Numbered from the stretch's first letter, positions 1-7,000 are shown. The stretch is DNA of 8,494 nucleotides from JAYPHU01 sp038127535 (GCA_038127535.1 JAYPHU010000062.1:1-8494); one strand, 5' to 3'. Translations and numbers: made by a program. The notes: generated from the sequence alone by a model not told the origin.

Positions 1-51
1 ATCGCATTCGTAATGCGAGGGTCGGGTGTTCAAGTCACCCAGGCGGCACCA
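1..51 (+). tRNA. tRNA-Thr (anticodon CGU), 3' part only
   Basis: The window opens inside a tRNA gene. The anticodon stem is seen as TCGCA (2-6) pairing with TGCGA (14-18) around a seven-base loop TTCGTAA. That loop places CGT at 9-11, which reads the threonine codon ACG. A five-base variable loop (19-23) follows, then the T arm with stem GGGTG (24-28) and CACCC (36-40) around TTCAAGT. The 3' acceptor strand AGGCGGC (41-47), discriminator A and an encoded CCA (49-51) complete the end. The D arm and 5' acceptor strand lie to the left of the window; the latter should read GCCGCCT. It points towards the end of the sugar operon, which stops 73 bases away on the other strand. A short T-rich stretch right after CCA may serve for ending or processing. 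Confidence 0.95.
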
Positions 52-124
52 TTTTCTGTCCTTGGCCTTGCCAAAATCTCTCAGGACTAAGGTACGGTTT
101 GACGCCCAATGGCGAATGCCGATA

Positions 125-1036
125 TTATTTTTTGGGAAGTGTCCCGGAGACGCCCAACAGGTCGGCAAAGCCCGATCGAAGTGCAATTTTCGGGCGCCAT
201 CCCGGCAATATTTCGCCGCGGTACGGCTCCATTACACGTCGCTCCGGCAGCGGATACGTCCCCCATTGTGCATCGATTTTAGTCTCGGCGACCTCACAAA
301 ATACCTCGACGAGGTCGCGAATGCTCAATCGCTCACCCGACACACAATATACGCGACCGTCTAGATCGGTGCTGCCCGATAACAGGCTTTCGGCGGCATG
401 AACTGCCGCCCCTGCCACATCGTCGATATGGATCAAATCCATGATGATGTTCGGATCGGAAAGCGCAAGAGGCGCTCCTTCCGACACGGACCGTTGCAAG
501 GCATTCACGATTTTCGGACGCCAATCCCCAGGTCCGTAAGTGTCGTAGAGGATGAGTGAGGTGTATTGGAGGCCAAAAGCATCCTTGTAATAAGCCAACA
601 CGCCGTTGAACGCCTGCTTCAAGGCACTGTAGAGGTCGAGAGGTCGTGGCTTGTCGGCGTTGTAATATTGTGAATAGGTGCCGAAATTCACCAAAACCGG
701 TCGACGGGCCAGGGTGCTCATGCTTTCCAGCAATTGAATCCCCAGCCGTAAATTAGCGTCGATGAGGGGATCAACCGTACCGTCTTCTGGTGTTCGCAGA
801 TACCAGCCAGCGAGATGGAACACACAGGCCGGTGCAACGGTGCGGACTGCTTCTACAATTGTCTCGTGGTGGCCATCGATCACATGGTGCCGGGCTTCGG
901 GAATATTTTGGGGCAACCTGGCCTGGTCCGTCTGTTGCCGGACCAGGAAATGAACCTCATACCCGTCAGCCATCAGTCTATTGGCCAGCACATTGCCTAA
1001 AAAACTGCTGGCGCCGGTCAAAAGGACTGGTGGCAT
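125..1036 (-). CDS. NAD(P)-dependent extended SDR, probable NDP-sugar 4-ketoreductase/epimerase
   Basis: This 303-residue protein belongs to the extended short-chain dehydrogenase family that acts on nucleotide sugars. The N-terminal Rossmann motif reads TGASSFLG (residues 7-14), so the middle glycine of the usual TGxxGxxG is serine. The catalytic pair is Tyr136 and Lys140 in YSALK, with a Ser/Thr-rich strand (NFGTYSQ, about 117-123) supplying the third residue. The stretch YDTYGPGD (164-171) followed by an IHIDD segment (202-206) resembles the 4-reductases of 3,6-dideoxyhexose pathways (RfbJ-like, as I remember them). It is the last gene of the operon, 12 bases after the 3-dehydrase-like gene. 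A weak AAGG ribosome site about ten bases ahead supports the ATG. As the only reductase candidate in the window, it probably reduces the C4 ketone of the finished deoxysugar. An epimerase role is the main alternative. No terminator is evident after its TAA. Confidence 0.85.
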   Translation of the reverse strand: MPPVLLTGASSFLGNVLANRLMADGYEVHFLVRQQTDQARLPQNIPEARHHVIDGHHETIVEAVRTVAPACVFHLAGWYLRTPEDGTVDPLIDANLRLGIQLLESMSTLARRPVLVNFGTYSQYYNADKPRPLDLYSALKQAFNGVLAYYKDAFGLQYTSLILYDTYGPGDWRPKIVNALQRSVSEGAPLALSDPNIIMDLIHIDDVAGAAVHAAESLLSGSTDLDGRVYCVSGERLSIRDLVEVFCEVAETKIDAQWGTYPLPERRVMEPYRGEILPGWRPKIALRSGFADLLGVSGTLPKK

Positions 1037-1048
1037 GACTTCATGACC

Positions 1049-2251
1049 TTATTTTCCGCCGGCAAATTCATCAAACTGTCCGGTGATGTAGTCGACATCT
1101 TCATCGGCCAGCCCATGGTGACAGCCCAGAAGCACGCCACCCCGCATTACGCGATCAGCGTTCGGAAAACCCGTCGCATCTTCCGCTAAATCACGGGATT
1201 TAAAGCCGGGTTGGCGCAAAATGTTACCTGTAAAAACTGTTCTGGTCTGAATGTTTCTTTCTTCCATAAAGACCTGCAATTCCCGCCGGCTAAACGGCGC
1301 GTCGTCGCGCACAATGAGTGGAAATGCCAGCCACGCGGTCTCCGTCATATTGGTTTGGCGGGGAAGGACAAACCACTTCTCATAGCGCTTGAAATAATCA
1401 CGCAGACGGGAGAAGTGGTGGTTCCGTCTCAGGATATTGTCATCCAGTTTCGACAATTGGACGAGGCCAAAGGCGGCGGAAATTTCCGACGGCAGGAAGT
1501 TATAGCCAAGTTCGTCAAATATGAATTTGTCATCATACTCTATGCCATCGACCTCCGACTGAAAGCGCTGCTCGATGCTTTCGCTTTCCATCTTTTGGCT
1601 GGATCTTCTACCCCAGCCCCGTAACAAGGACGCCTTGTCATTCAGGCCGTCCTCATTAAACATGACCATGCCGCCGAAGCCGGCGCCAGTAATGATATGC
1701 GAGGCATAAAAACTCGTCGTCGCTATATCGGAGAGAACGCCGGTCGTGCCGCCTTTGTACGTGTAGCCGACCGTATCGGCGGAATCCTCAATCAGGAGCA
1801 GGTCATGCTGATCGGCAATCCTTCTTAACATGGTCCAATCGGCAATATTGCCGATCAAGTTCGGGACCATGATGGCTTTGGTTTTTGTGGAGATTAGCCC
1901 TTCTATCTCCTCATAATCGATCAGGAAGGTATCAGTTTCCACGTCTGCAAAGACCGGTTTTAAGCCCAACTGGACAATTGGCGCGACGGTGGTCGAAAAG
2001 GTCAGGGCCGGCGTGATAATTTCGCTTCCCTGATCTAGGCCCAGGGCCGCCAATGCCACGAGATTAGCGGACGATCCGGAATTGACCATGCAACCAAACT
2101 TTTTGCCAAACCGGTCTGCCACCCGCTGTTCGAATTCCGTGACCCGTCGGCCTCCCATCAGCGCCAGAGAGTCATTTTCCAAGACATCGACCACAGCCTC
2201 AATTTCCTCACGGCCGTAGATTGATTGGGCGTAAAAAACCTTTTTCGTCAT
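1049..2251 (-). CDS. DegT/DnrJ/EryC1-fold PLP/PMP enzyme with His at the lysine site, probable NDP-4-keto-6-deoxyhexose 3-dehydrase
   Basis: This 400-residue protein has the fold-type I layout of the sugar aminotransferase/dehydrase family. NSGSSAN (57-63) is the cofactor-phosphate region, and EDSADTVG (155-162) carries Asp156, which should contact the pyridine nitrogen. At the position where aminotransferases have the Schiff-base lysine, the sequence is SFYASH (180-185), so His185 replaces it. A lysine-to-histidine change here marks the C3-deoxygenating group (E1/RfbH, ColD, SpnQ). LPSEISAAFGLVQL (253-266) and QTRTVFTGNILRQPG (335-349) also match that group. The protein has only two cysteines (54 and 377), so it cannot hold the four-cysteine [2Fe-2S] cluster of E1. 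In that respect it resembles ColD, which works with PMP and glutamate. It lies 22 bases after the C-methyltransferase and 12 before the reductase, suggesting one pathway. No clear Shine-Dalgarno was seen before the ATG. Family assignment is firm; the substrate is inferred. Confidence 0.88.
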   Translation of the reverse strand: MTKKVFYAQSIYGREEIEAVVDVLENDSLALMGGRRVTEFEQRVADRFGKKFGCMVNSGSSANLVALAALGLDQGSEIITPALTFSTTVAPIVQLGLKPVFADVETDTFLIDYEEIEGLISTKTKAIMVPNLIGNIADWTMLRRIADQHDLLLIEDSADTVGYTYKGGTTGVLSDIATTSFYASHIITGAGFGGMVMFNEDGLNDKASLLRGWGRRSSQKMESESIEQRFQSEVDGIEYDDKFIFDELGYNFLPSEISAAFGLVQLSKLDDNILRRNHHFSRLRDYFKRYEKWFVLPRQTNMTETAWLAFPLIVRDDAPFSRRELQVFMEERNIQTRTVFTGNILRQPGFKSRDLAEDATGFPNADRVMRGGVLLGCHHGLADEDVDYITGQFDEFAGGK

Positions 2252-2273
2252 CGTTAATTTTTTCGCGGGGTTG

Positions 2274-3503
2274 CTATACGACCTCTACCATGCGCACAGG
2301 AACTATCCACTTTCCTCCTTGGCTAACGAAATCTTTTTCCTTGTTATTTATTTCGTCGAAGTGATTCCAGGCAAACAGCACAGCGTAGTCGGGAGAGGTT
2401 CGAGACATTTCCTCCGGTTTGACAACAGGTATATGGGCGCCGGGCGAAAATTTGTTCTGTTTGACCGCAGTCGTGTCGGTGATGAACTGAATGTGCTCGG
2501 TGCCGAGTCCGCAGTAATTGATGATAGTCGCACTCTTGGCTGTCGCACCATACCCCGTGACAGTTTTACCATGGGCGTTTAGGTCTTCCAACAAGCCGCG
2601 TAGTTTATCGCGGGATTGTTCACACCGGCTACGGAACCGCTCAAAAGTATCGGATCGATTGAGGCCGATTTGTTCCTCCAACCTCACCTGTTCCAGATAT
2701 CTTAGTGTCGCGGAATGAGCCCCTTTCCGGCACAGGTAATAACGCATGCATCCGCCGTGGAAATGGTTGCGTTCGACGTCAAAAATCTCCAAACCGTGGG
2801 GATTGAAGGCGTTGTTGAGCGACGTGATAGACCAGATATACATGTGTTCCGCATAGAGCTGGTCATAGGCGGTCAGTTCTAGCATATCGCCCAGATAGGG
2901 GTCTTCCTGCACCATAACTCCTTTTGGCTTGAGCAGGCGGGCGACGCCCTCGGCCACAGAATTGATGTCTTCAATATGGTGCATGGTGTTGGTGGCGATA
3001 AATAAGTCCGCGTGACCATACTCCTTCACAATCTCCCCGGCGGTCCGGGCATGGAAAAATTCACTGATCACGTGAATACCTTTTTCCCGAGCCGCTTCGG
3101 CAACATTCTCGGAGGGCTCCACACCTAAATGGTGAATGCCGGCCTTGGCAAAATTCTGCAGGGTAATGCCATCATTGCATCCGATTTCCACAACAAACGG
3201 GGCGTCATCCGAAACATATTTCGTCATCAGATTCTCCGACATTTGGCGAAAATGTTCGGTCATATACTGAGATGTGCTGGCAAAATATGCGTAGTGATCG
3301 TGAAACATGGCGTCCGGATCGGGGACATCAATGACCTGGAGTGTAAAGCAGCTTTCGCAAACGGCGACTTGCATATGATAGAAATATTCGGCGACAAACT
3401 GGTCCTCAGTCACAAACGCATTCCCAATGGGCATGTCACCGAAGTCGATAAATGGCACTAGAACAGCGCTACAAATTCTGCACTTTTTAGCGGCTGAGTT
3501 CAT
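2274..3503 (-). CDS. SAM-dependent nucleotide-sugar C-methyltransferase (TylC3/TcaB9/NovU type)
   Basis: This 409-residue protein shows the three-part layout of sugar C-methyltransferases. An N-terminal zinc-binding domain has CxxC pairs at Cys8/Cys11 and Cys49/Cys52. A class I methyltransferase core has the SAM motif EIGCNDG (106-112) and an NTMHH segment (172-176). A C-terminal domain opens with GYGATAKS (317-324) and continues with NYCGL and PGAHIPV. The stretch YAEH (217-220) has the same spacing as the Tyr, Glu and His studied in TcaB9, where a base next to the C4 ketone forms an enolate that attacks SAM. TcaB9 and TylC3 methylate C3, and NovU methylates C5; sequence alone does not settle which carbon is used here. 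An 80-base gap separates it from the upstream glycosyltransferase. The start is supported by the CxxC motif beginning at residue 8, although no good ribosome site is visible. The likely product is a branched deoxysugar nucleotide in the cytoplasm. Confidence 0.9.
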   Translation of the reverse strand: MNSAAKKCRICSAVLVPFIDFGDMPIGNAFVTEDQFVAEYFYHMQVAVCESCFTLQVIDVPDPDAMFHDHYAYFASTSQYMTEHFRQMSENLMTKYVSDDAPFVVEIGCNDGITLQNFAKAGIHHLGVEPSENVAEAAREKGIHVISEFFHARTAGEIVKEYGHADLFIATNTMHHIEDINSVAEGVARLLKPKGVMVQEDPYLGDMLELTAYDQLYAEHMYIWSITSLNNAFNPHGLEIFDVERNHFHGGCMRYYLCRKGAHSATLRYLEQVRLEEQIGLNRSDTFERFRSRCEQSRDKLRGLLEDLNAHGKTVTGYGATAKSATIINYCGLGTEHIQFITDTTAVKQNKFSPGAHIPVVKPEEMSRTSPDYAVLFAWNHFDEINNKEKDFVSQGGKWIVPVRMVEVV

Positions 3504-3552
3504 AATACAGGCTTTTGAGGTGTCGGGAGACCGGTGTCAGCAAGATCCTACA

Positions 3553-3581
3553 TTTCTAGAGGTTTCGCCAATTTTCGGCAA
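3553..3581 (-). promoter_or_regulatory. possible weak internal sigma70-type promoter before the C-methyltransferase gene
   Basis: The 80-base gap between the glycosyltransferase stop and the methyltransferase start is the only long gap in the operon. Read on the minus strand it holds TTGCCG (3576-3581) and TAGAAA (3553-3558) with a 17-base spacer. Each hexamer matches four of six consensus bases. Two copies of GGTGTC (3519-3524 and 3533-3538, as written on the plus strand) lie nearer the start codon. Such a match is common by chance, so this is only a candidate that could give separate expression of the last three genes. Confidence 0.2.
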
Positions 3582-3583
3582 GG

Positions 3584-4456
3584 TTAATTGCCGGGCGTCG
3601 GACGATTGCCCAATAGAAAATTGAGTGCGCCCATGAAGGTCGCACTGTCCCGCGTGAATCGTTTTACATTGAGGGTCAGGAGATAAAACAGGGCCTTTGG
3701 TGCCCGTCTGCAGACGATCGATAAGCCCTGCCGCCAAGCATCGGCGGCGCTTCTATGCTTTTTCAAAAGATAGAGCATGCCCCAGGCATAATTCCAGTCT
3801 TTGCGCCAATGAAGCCGCACGGAATGGGGTGCGGAACCGCTGTTAATATGGTGAGCTGTGAGTTCGGGCAGGATCATCATACTGTATCCGGCCTCCGATA
3901 ATCGAAAGGAAAGGTCGCAATCCTCATTATAGAGGAAGATGTTCTCGTCAAACCCACCAATATTCTTCAGGGCGTCAGTCCGGTATAACGCTGCAGCGCC
4001 GGACGTGAACCAAGTGCAAAAATGCCCAACGATATCGAAGTCGGCTTTCCGGCAGTGGAGTTCTCCCGGACCCATGACCCAGAATTCAGTCCCGTGTCCC
4101 GGTACCGATAGTCCGGGAACGACACAGGCAATACGTTCATCTTCACGGATAACGTCATGCATCTTTTCTAGGAGTTCTGAATTGGTTTTGGTGTCGGGCG
4201 AAACGGTTAAAACATATGGGGTCGTCACCACTGCCAGCCCCCGATTCACGCCGGACCCGTATCCGAGGTTCTGATGGTTCTCAAGAATCTGAAAGTCCGG
4301 ATGTTTTTCACGGATGCCGGCCACCGAGTCGTCGCGGCTTCCATTATCGACCACGATCACCCGACTAATCTCCGATATACCGCTGAAGCAATTTTCGATG
4401 ATGCCGCCGGAGTTGTAATTTACGACGATAGCGGAAATGTCGTTGCGAAACCCCAT
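3584..4456 (-). CDS. GT2 family glycosyltransferase, rhamnosyltransferase-like
   Basis: This 290-residue protein is an inverting GT-A-fold glycosyltransferase of family 2. The nucleotide-binding N-terminus reads VVNYNS (11-16), followed by VDNGSRDDS (36-44) and NLGYGSGVNRG (63-73). The metal-binding DxD-type position is SPDT (86-89), where many relatives have NPD. FDENIFLYNEDCDL (169-182) carries the acidic pair typical of the catalytic/acceptor region. No transmembrane helix is evident, so it probably works at the inner face of the cytoplasmic membrane on a lipid-linked glycan. The layout resembles WbbL-type rhamnosyltransferases, but the donor cannot be read from sequence. Being in the operon suggests it uses the dTDP-sugar made by its neighbours. 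The ATG lies 15 bases after the rmlC stop, and AGGA eight bases ahead supports it. It is the only glycosyltransferase in the window, so the rest of the glycan machinery must be elsewhere. Confidence 0.9.
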   Translation of the reverse strand: MGFRNDISAIVVNYNSGGIIENCFSGISEISRVIVVDNGSRDDSVAGIREKHPDFQILENHQNLGYGSGVNRGLAVVTTPYVLTVSPDTKTNSELLEKMHDVIREDERIACVVPGLSVPGHGTEFWVMGPGELHCRKADFDIVGHFCTWFTSGAAALYRTDALKNIGGFDENIFLYNEDCDLSFRLSEAGYSMMILPELTAHHINSGSAPHSVRLHWRKDWNYAWGMLYLLKKHRSAADAWRQGLSIVCRRAPKALFYLLTLNVKRFTRDSATFMGALNFLLGNRPTPGN

Positions 4457-4471
4457 AAGAATGATCCTGCT

Positions 4472-5020
4472 TCAGTCTTCCGGCAGATTCGTAACGTGGT
4501 TCAAACAAGGGGCCTTCGCATCCCGGTCTGACATAATAGGATTATCAATCGGCCAGCTAATGTCCAACTCGGGATCGTTCCAATTCACGATGCCCTCCGA
4601 AGAGGGGCTCCAGGATTCAGTCAGTTTGTAGTAGACGATAGCATCCTCTTCGGAGACCACCTGGAAGCCATGGGCGAAGCCGGGCGGAATCCACAAAGTC
4701 TGGCCGGCGTTCGCCGCCAAATCTACAGATGCCCACTGGCCAAATGTTGCAGATGTCTTCCTGATATCAAGCACCACGTCCCAAATCCGACCAGTGAGAA
4801 CCGTCAATAGCTTGCCCTGCGCATGAGGATTTTGAAAGTGGAGGCCACGGATCACACCCCGGCACGACGTCGAATAACTTTCCTGGCGGAACTTTGCGGG
4901 AATGCCCATCGCCGTGAATTCTTCTTCCAGATAATTCGTCGAAAACAGGCCACGCTGATCCCGATAAACCTCACTCTCAATCAGCTTTACATCCGGCAGG
5001 TCCAATTGCGCCGGCGTCAT
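4472..5020 (-). CDS. rmlC: RmlC-like dTDP-4-keto-6-deoxyglucose 3,5-epimerase
   Basis: This 182-residue cupin enzyme has the usual length for RmlC. It should epimerise dTDP-4-keto-6-deoxyglucose at C3 and C5 to give dTDP-4-keto-L-rhamnose. RGLHFQ (58-63) contains the catalytic His61, and QGKLL (68-72) follows with Lys70. GFAHGF (114-119), Tyr131 in YYK and Asp167 in SDRD match the other known functional positions. One difference stands out: where E. coli and Salmonella RmlC, as I recall them, have a Tyr-Tyr pair just before the SP/HP step, this protein has Ser136-Trp137. That could affect which carbon is epimerised, so 3-only or 5-only activity is possible. The start overlaps the rmlA stop in an ATGA, a typical coupled arrangement. 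No rmlD follows, so the product may be passed to the 3-dehydrase and C-methyltransferase rather than to rhamnose. Confidence 0.93.
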   Translation of the reverse strand: MTPAQLDLPDVKLIESEVYRDQRGLFSTNYLEEEFTAMGIPAKFRQESYSTSCRGVIRGLHFQNPHAQGKLLTVLTGRIWDVVLDIRKTSATFGQWASVDLAANAGQTLWIPPGFAHGFQVVSEEDAIVYYKLTESWSPSSEGIVNWNDPELDISWPIDNPIMSDRDAKAPCLNHVTNLPED

Positions 5021-5889
5021 GACTTGTCCCGGATAATGGAGCGCAAATATGCGCCGTAGGAAGAATTCGAATTCTGGTCGGCAAGAGCGATCACCTGCGC
5101 CTTGTCGATCCAGCCCATGGCCCAGGCAACTTCCTCGATACAGCCGATGCGCAGACTTTGCCGCTTTTCGATGCTGGCGATGAAGTTGGCGGAATCCAGC
5201 AGCGCGCTCTCGGTGCCGGCGTCGAGCCAGGCATAGCCCCGACTCAGGTTCTCCATCTTCAGGCGGCCCTGCTTAAGATAGAGGTTGTTCAGGTCCGTGA
5301 TCTCCAACTCCCCGCGGGCGGATGGGCTCAACGACTTGGCCAGTTTCGCCACGTCGCCGGGATAAAAATATAATCCGGTAACAGCAAAATTGGATCTAGG
5401 TACAGTGGGTTTTTCCTCGATCTCGATGATCTCGCCATCCTTGTTCAGCGCCACAACGCCGTATCGCTGCGGATCCTGAACTTCGTGGCACAAGACTGTC
5501 GCGTTACCGTCGTCCTTTACCTGCCGCAAACGGGTGCCCAGTCCGACACCGAAAAAGATGTTGTCGCCGAGAATCAGCACAATAGATGAGTTGTCGATGA
5601 ACTCTTCGCCGACGATGAACGCCTCGGCGATGCCGTTGGGCGCATCCTGAACCGCGTAGCCGATCGAGATGCCGAGCTGACTGCCGTCTCCCAAGAGCTT
5701 TTCGAACTCCAGCACGCTTTCCCGCGTGGAGATCAGAAGGATATCCCGAACGCCGGCGAGCATAAGAACCGACAGGCTATAGTAGATCATCGGCTTATTG
5801 TAGACCGGCAGGAGGTGTTTGTTCACGGCCATGGTCAGCGGATACAACCGCGTACCGGTGCCGCCGGCCAGGAGAATGCCTTTGCGCAT
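5017..5889 (-). CDS. rmlA: glucose-1-phosphate thymidylyltransferase
   Basis: This 290-residue enzyme joins glucose-1-phosphate and dTTP to make dTDP-glucose and pyrophosphate in the cytoplasm. The nucleotidyltransferase signature GGTGTRL is at 9-15, with the conserved Lys24 in NKHLLP. LGDN (107-110) holds a metal-binding Asp, followed by EEKP (158-161), SARGELEITD (190-199) and WLDAGT (221-226). Full length and all main motifs are present, so it should be active. One small difference is YYSL (36-39), where many RmlA proteins have YYPL. The start is well fixed: an AGGAGG ribosome site (5898-5903) sits inside the last codons of rmlB, eight bases before the ATG. Only three bases separate the genes, and the stop overlaps the rmlC start. 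Three sampled 60-base stretches of this gene were 58-65% GC, higher than samples from the glycosyltransferase and the genes after it. Confidence 0.97.
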   Translation of the reverse strand: MRKGILLAGGTGTRLYPLTMAVNKHLLPVYNKPMIYYSLSVLMLAGVRDILLISTRESVLEFEKLLGDGSQLGISIGYAVQDAPNGIAEAFIVGEEFIDNSSIVLILGDNIFFGVGLGTRLRQVKDDGNATVLCHEVQDPQRYGVVALNKDGEIIEIEEKPTVPRSNFAVTGLYFYPGDVAKLAKSLSPSARGELEITDLNNLYLKQGRLKMENLSRGYAWLDAGTESALLDSANFIASIEKRQSLRIGCIEEVAWAMGWIDKAQVIALADQNSNSSYGAYLRSIIRDKS

Positions 5890-5892
5890 ATC

Positions 5893-6951
5893 CTAAGCCT
5901 CCTCGAGCAAACCAATTCGGCCTAGTGGATACTGGCCATCGGTAATCGGCTGCCACCATTTGCTATTGGCGATGTACCATTCGATGGTGGCGGCAAGGCC
6001 CTGTTGAAATTCGATATGGGGTCTCCAGCCCAGATCCTTGTTTGCTCTAGACGAATCCAACGCATACCGAAGATCGTGTCCCGGCCGATCCTCCACATAT
6101 TCGATCAAATCGCTGTAATCCTCTATGGCACTGGACGGAACCAGCTCACGGAGAATTGAGCAAAGTTCGGAAACCACCTCTAGATTGGACACCCTATGCC
6201 GGCTTCCGAGGTTATACGCCTTTCCTGGCATACCCTGATCCAGGGTAGTTAAAATACCCTCGGCATGGTCTTCCACATGAACCCATTCGCGGACATTTGT
6301 TCCGCGCCCGTAAATCGGGAGGGACATTTTTGACAGCGCGCGAAGAATCAGCAGGGGGATAAATTTTTCCGGAAACTGACGTGGTCCATAGGTATTGCAG
6401 CCATGCGTGATCAGAACGGGCAGTCCGTGTGTATGATAATAAGCTCGAGTCATCATATCCGCCGAGGCTTTGGAGGCGGAGTAGGGCGAACTCGGATTGA
6501 ACGGCGCGCCTTCGTGGGTCTCGCCTTCTTCCACGGAGCCGTATACTTCGTCCGTCGAAACCTGAAGAAATCGAAACGCCTCACCATCGCTCGTGGAAAG
6601 CCCTCGCCAATAGTCCAGGGATGCCTGAAGTAAAATATGGGCCCCCGCCACATTGGTCCGCACAAATTCAGCGGCGGATTCGATAGATCGGTCGACATGT
6701 GATTCGGCGGCAAAATTGATAACCGCTTTGGGCCGGTGTGTCTCAATCAACGACAAAACCAATGCGGCATCGCAGATATCGCCATGCACGAATTCCAAAT
6801 TTGGATCGGCCTCGACCTCCGCCAGGCTCTCCCGCCGGCCAGAATAGGTCAGTGCATCAAGGACAACGATTTTTTCATTCCGTCCCAGTAACTGCCTGAC
6901 AAAGGATGAACCAATAAAACCAGCCGCGCCGGTCACCAAATAAGAATTCAT
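5893..6951 (-). CDS. rmlB: dTDP-glucose 4,6-dehydratase
   Basis: This 352-residue extended SDR converts dTDP-glucose to dTDP-4-keto-6-deoxyglucose using tightly bound NAD. The Rossmann motif TGAAGFIG is at 7-14. The active site is complete: Thr133, Asp134 and Glu135 in STDEVYG, and Tyr157 and Lys161 in YSASK. ESHVDRSI (83-90) and YGPRQFPEKFIP (188-199) are family hallmarks. The segment just before the latter reads GCNTYGP rather than the usual CSNNYGP, a small change near the nucleotide-sugar site. It is the first gene of the operon. A GGAAG ribosome site lies four bases before the ATG, and a promoter candidate ends about 50 bases upstream. The product feeds rmlC and probably the 3-dehydrase-like and C-methyltransferase steps. 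Its last codons hold the ribosome site of rmlA, so translation of the two is likely coupled. Confidence 0.97.
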   Translation of the reverse strand: MNSYLVTGAAGFIGSSFVRQLLGRNEKIVVLDALTYSGRRESLAEVEADPNLEFVHGDICDAALVLSLIETHRPKAVINFAAESHVDRSIESAAEFVRTNVAGAHILLQASLDYWRGLSTSDGEAFRFLQVSTDEVYGSVEEGETHEGAPFNPSSPYSASKASADMMTRAYYHTHGLPVLITHGCNTYGPRQFPEKFIPLLILRALSKMSLPIYGRGTNVREWVHVEDHAEGILTTLDQGMPGKAYNLGSRHRVSNLEVVSELCSILRELVPSSAIEDYSDLIEYVEDRPGHDLRYALDSSRANKDLGWRPHIEFQQGLAATIEWYIANSKWWQPITDGQYPLGRIGLLEEA

Positions 6952-7000
6952 GCAACTTCCGAGAGAATTACCCTAAAAATCCTAGGTTAAAGCTCTGAAT

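Noticed and set aside
62..74. Hairpin TTGGC-CTT-GCCAA as a terminator for the tRNA or the operon
   Set aside because: The stem has only five pairs and no T run follows it on either strand.
26..401. Two overlapping plus-strand open frames starting in or just after the tRNA
   Set aside because: One begins inside the tRNA and both run antisense to the SDR gene. Neither shows a ribosome site or a recognisable protein motif.
1049..2251. Naming the DegT-fold protein as a sugar aminotransferase
   Set aside because: The Schiff-base lysine position is His185, the mark of the 3-dehydrase branch.
125..6951. A plain L-rhamnose operon
   Set aside because: rmlD is absent, and three genes for deoxygenation, C-methylation and ketone reduction follow rmlC. 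Rhamnose would need an rmlD from elsewhere.
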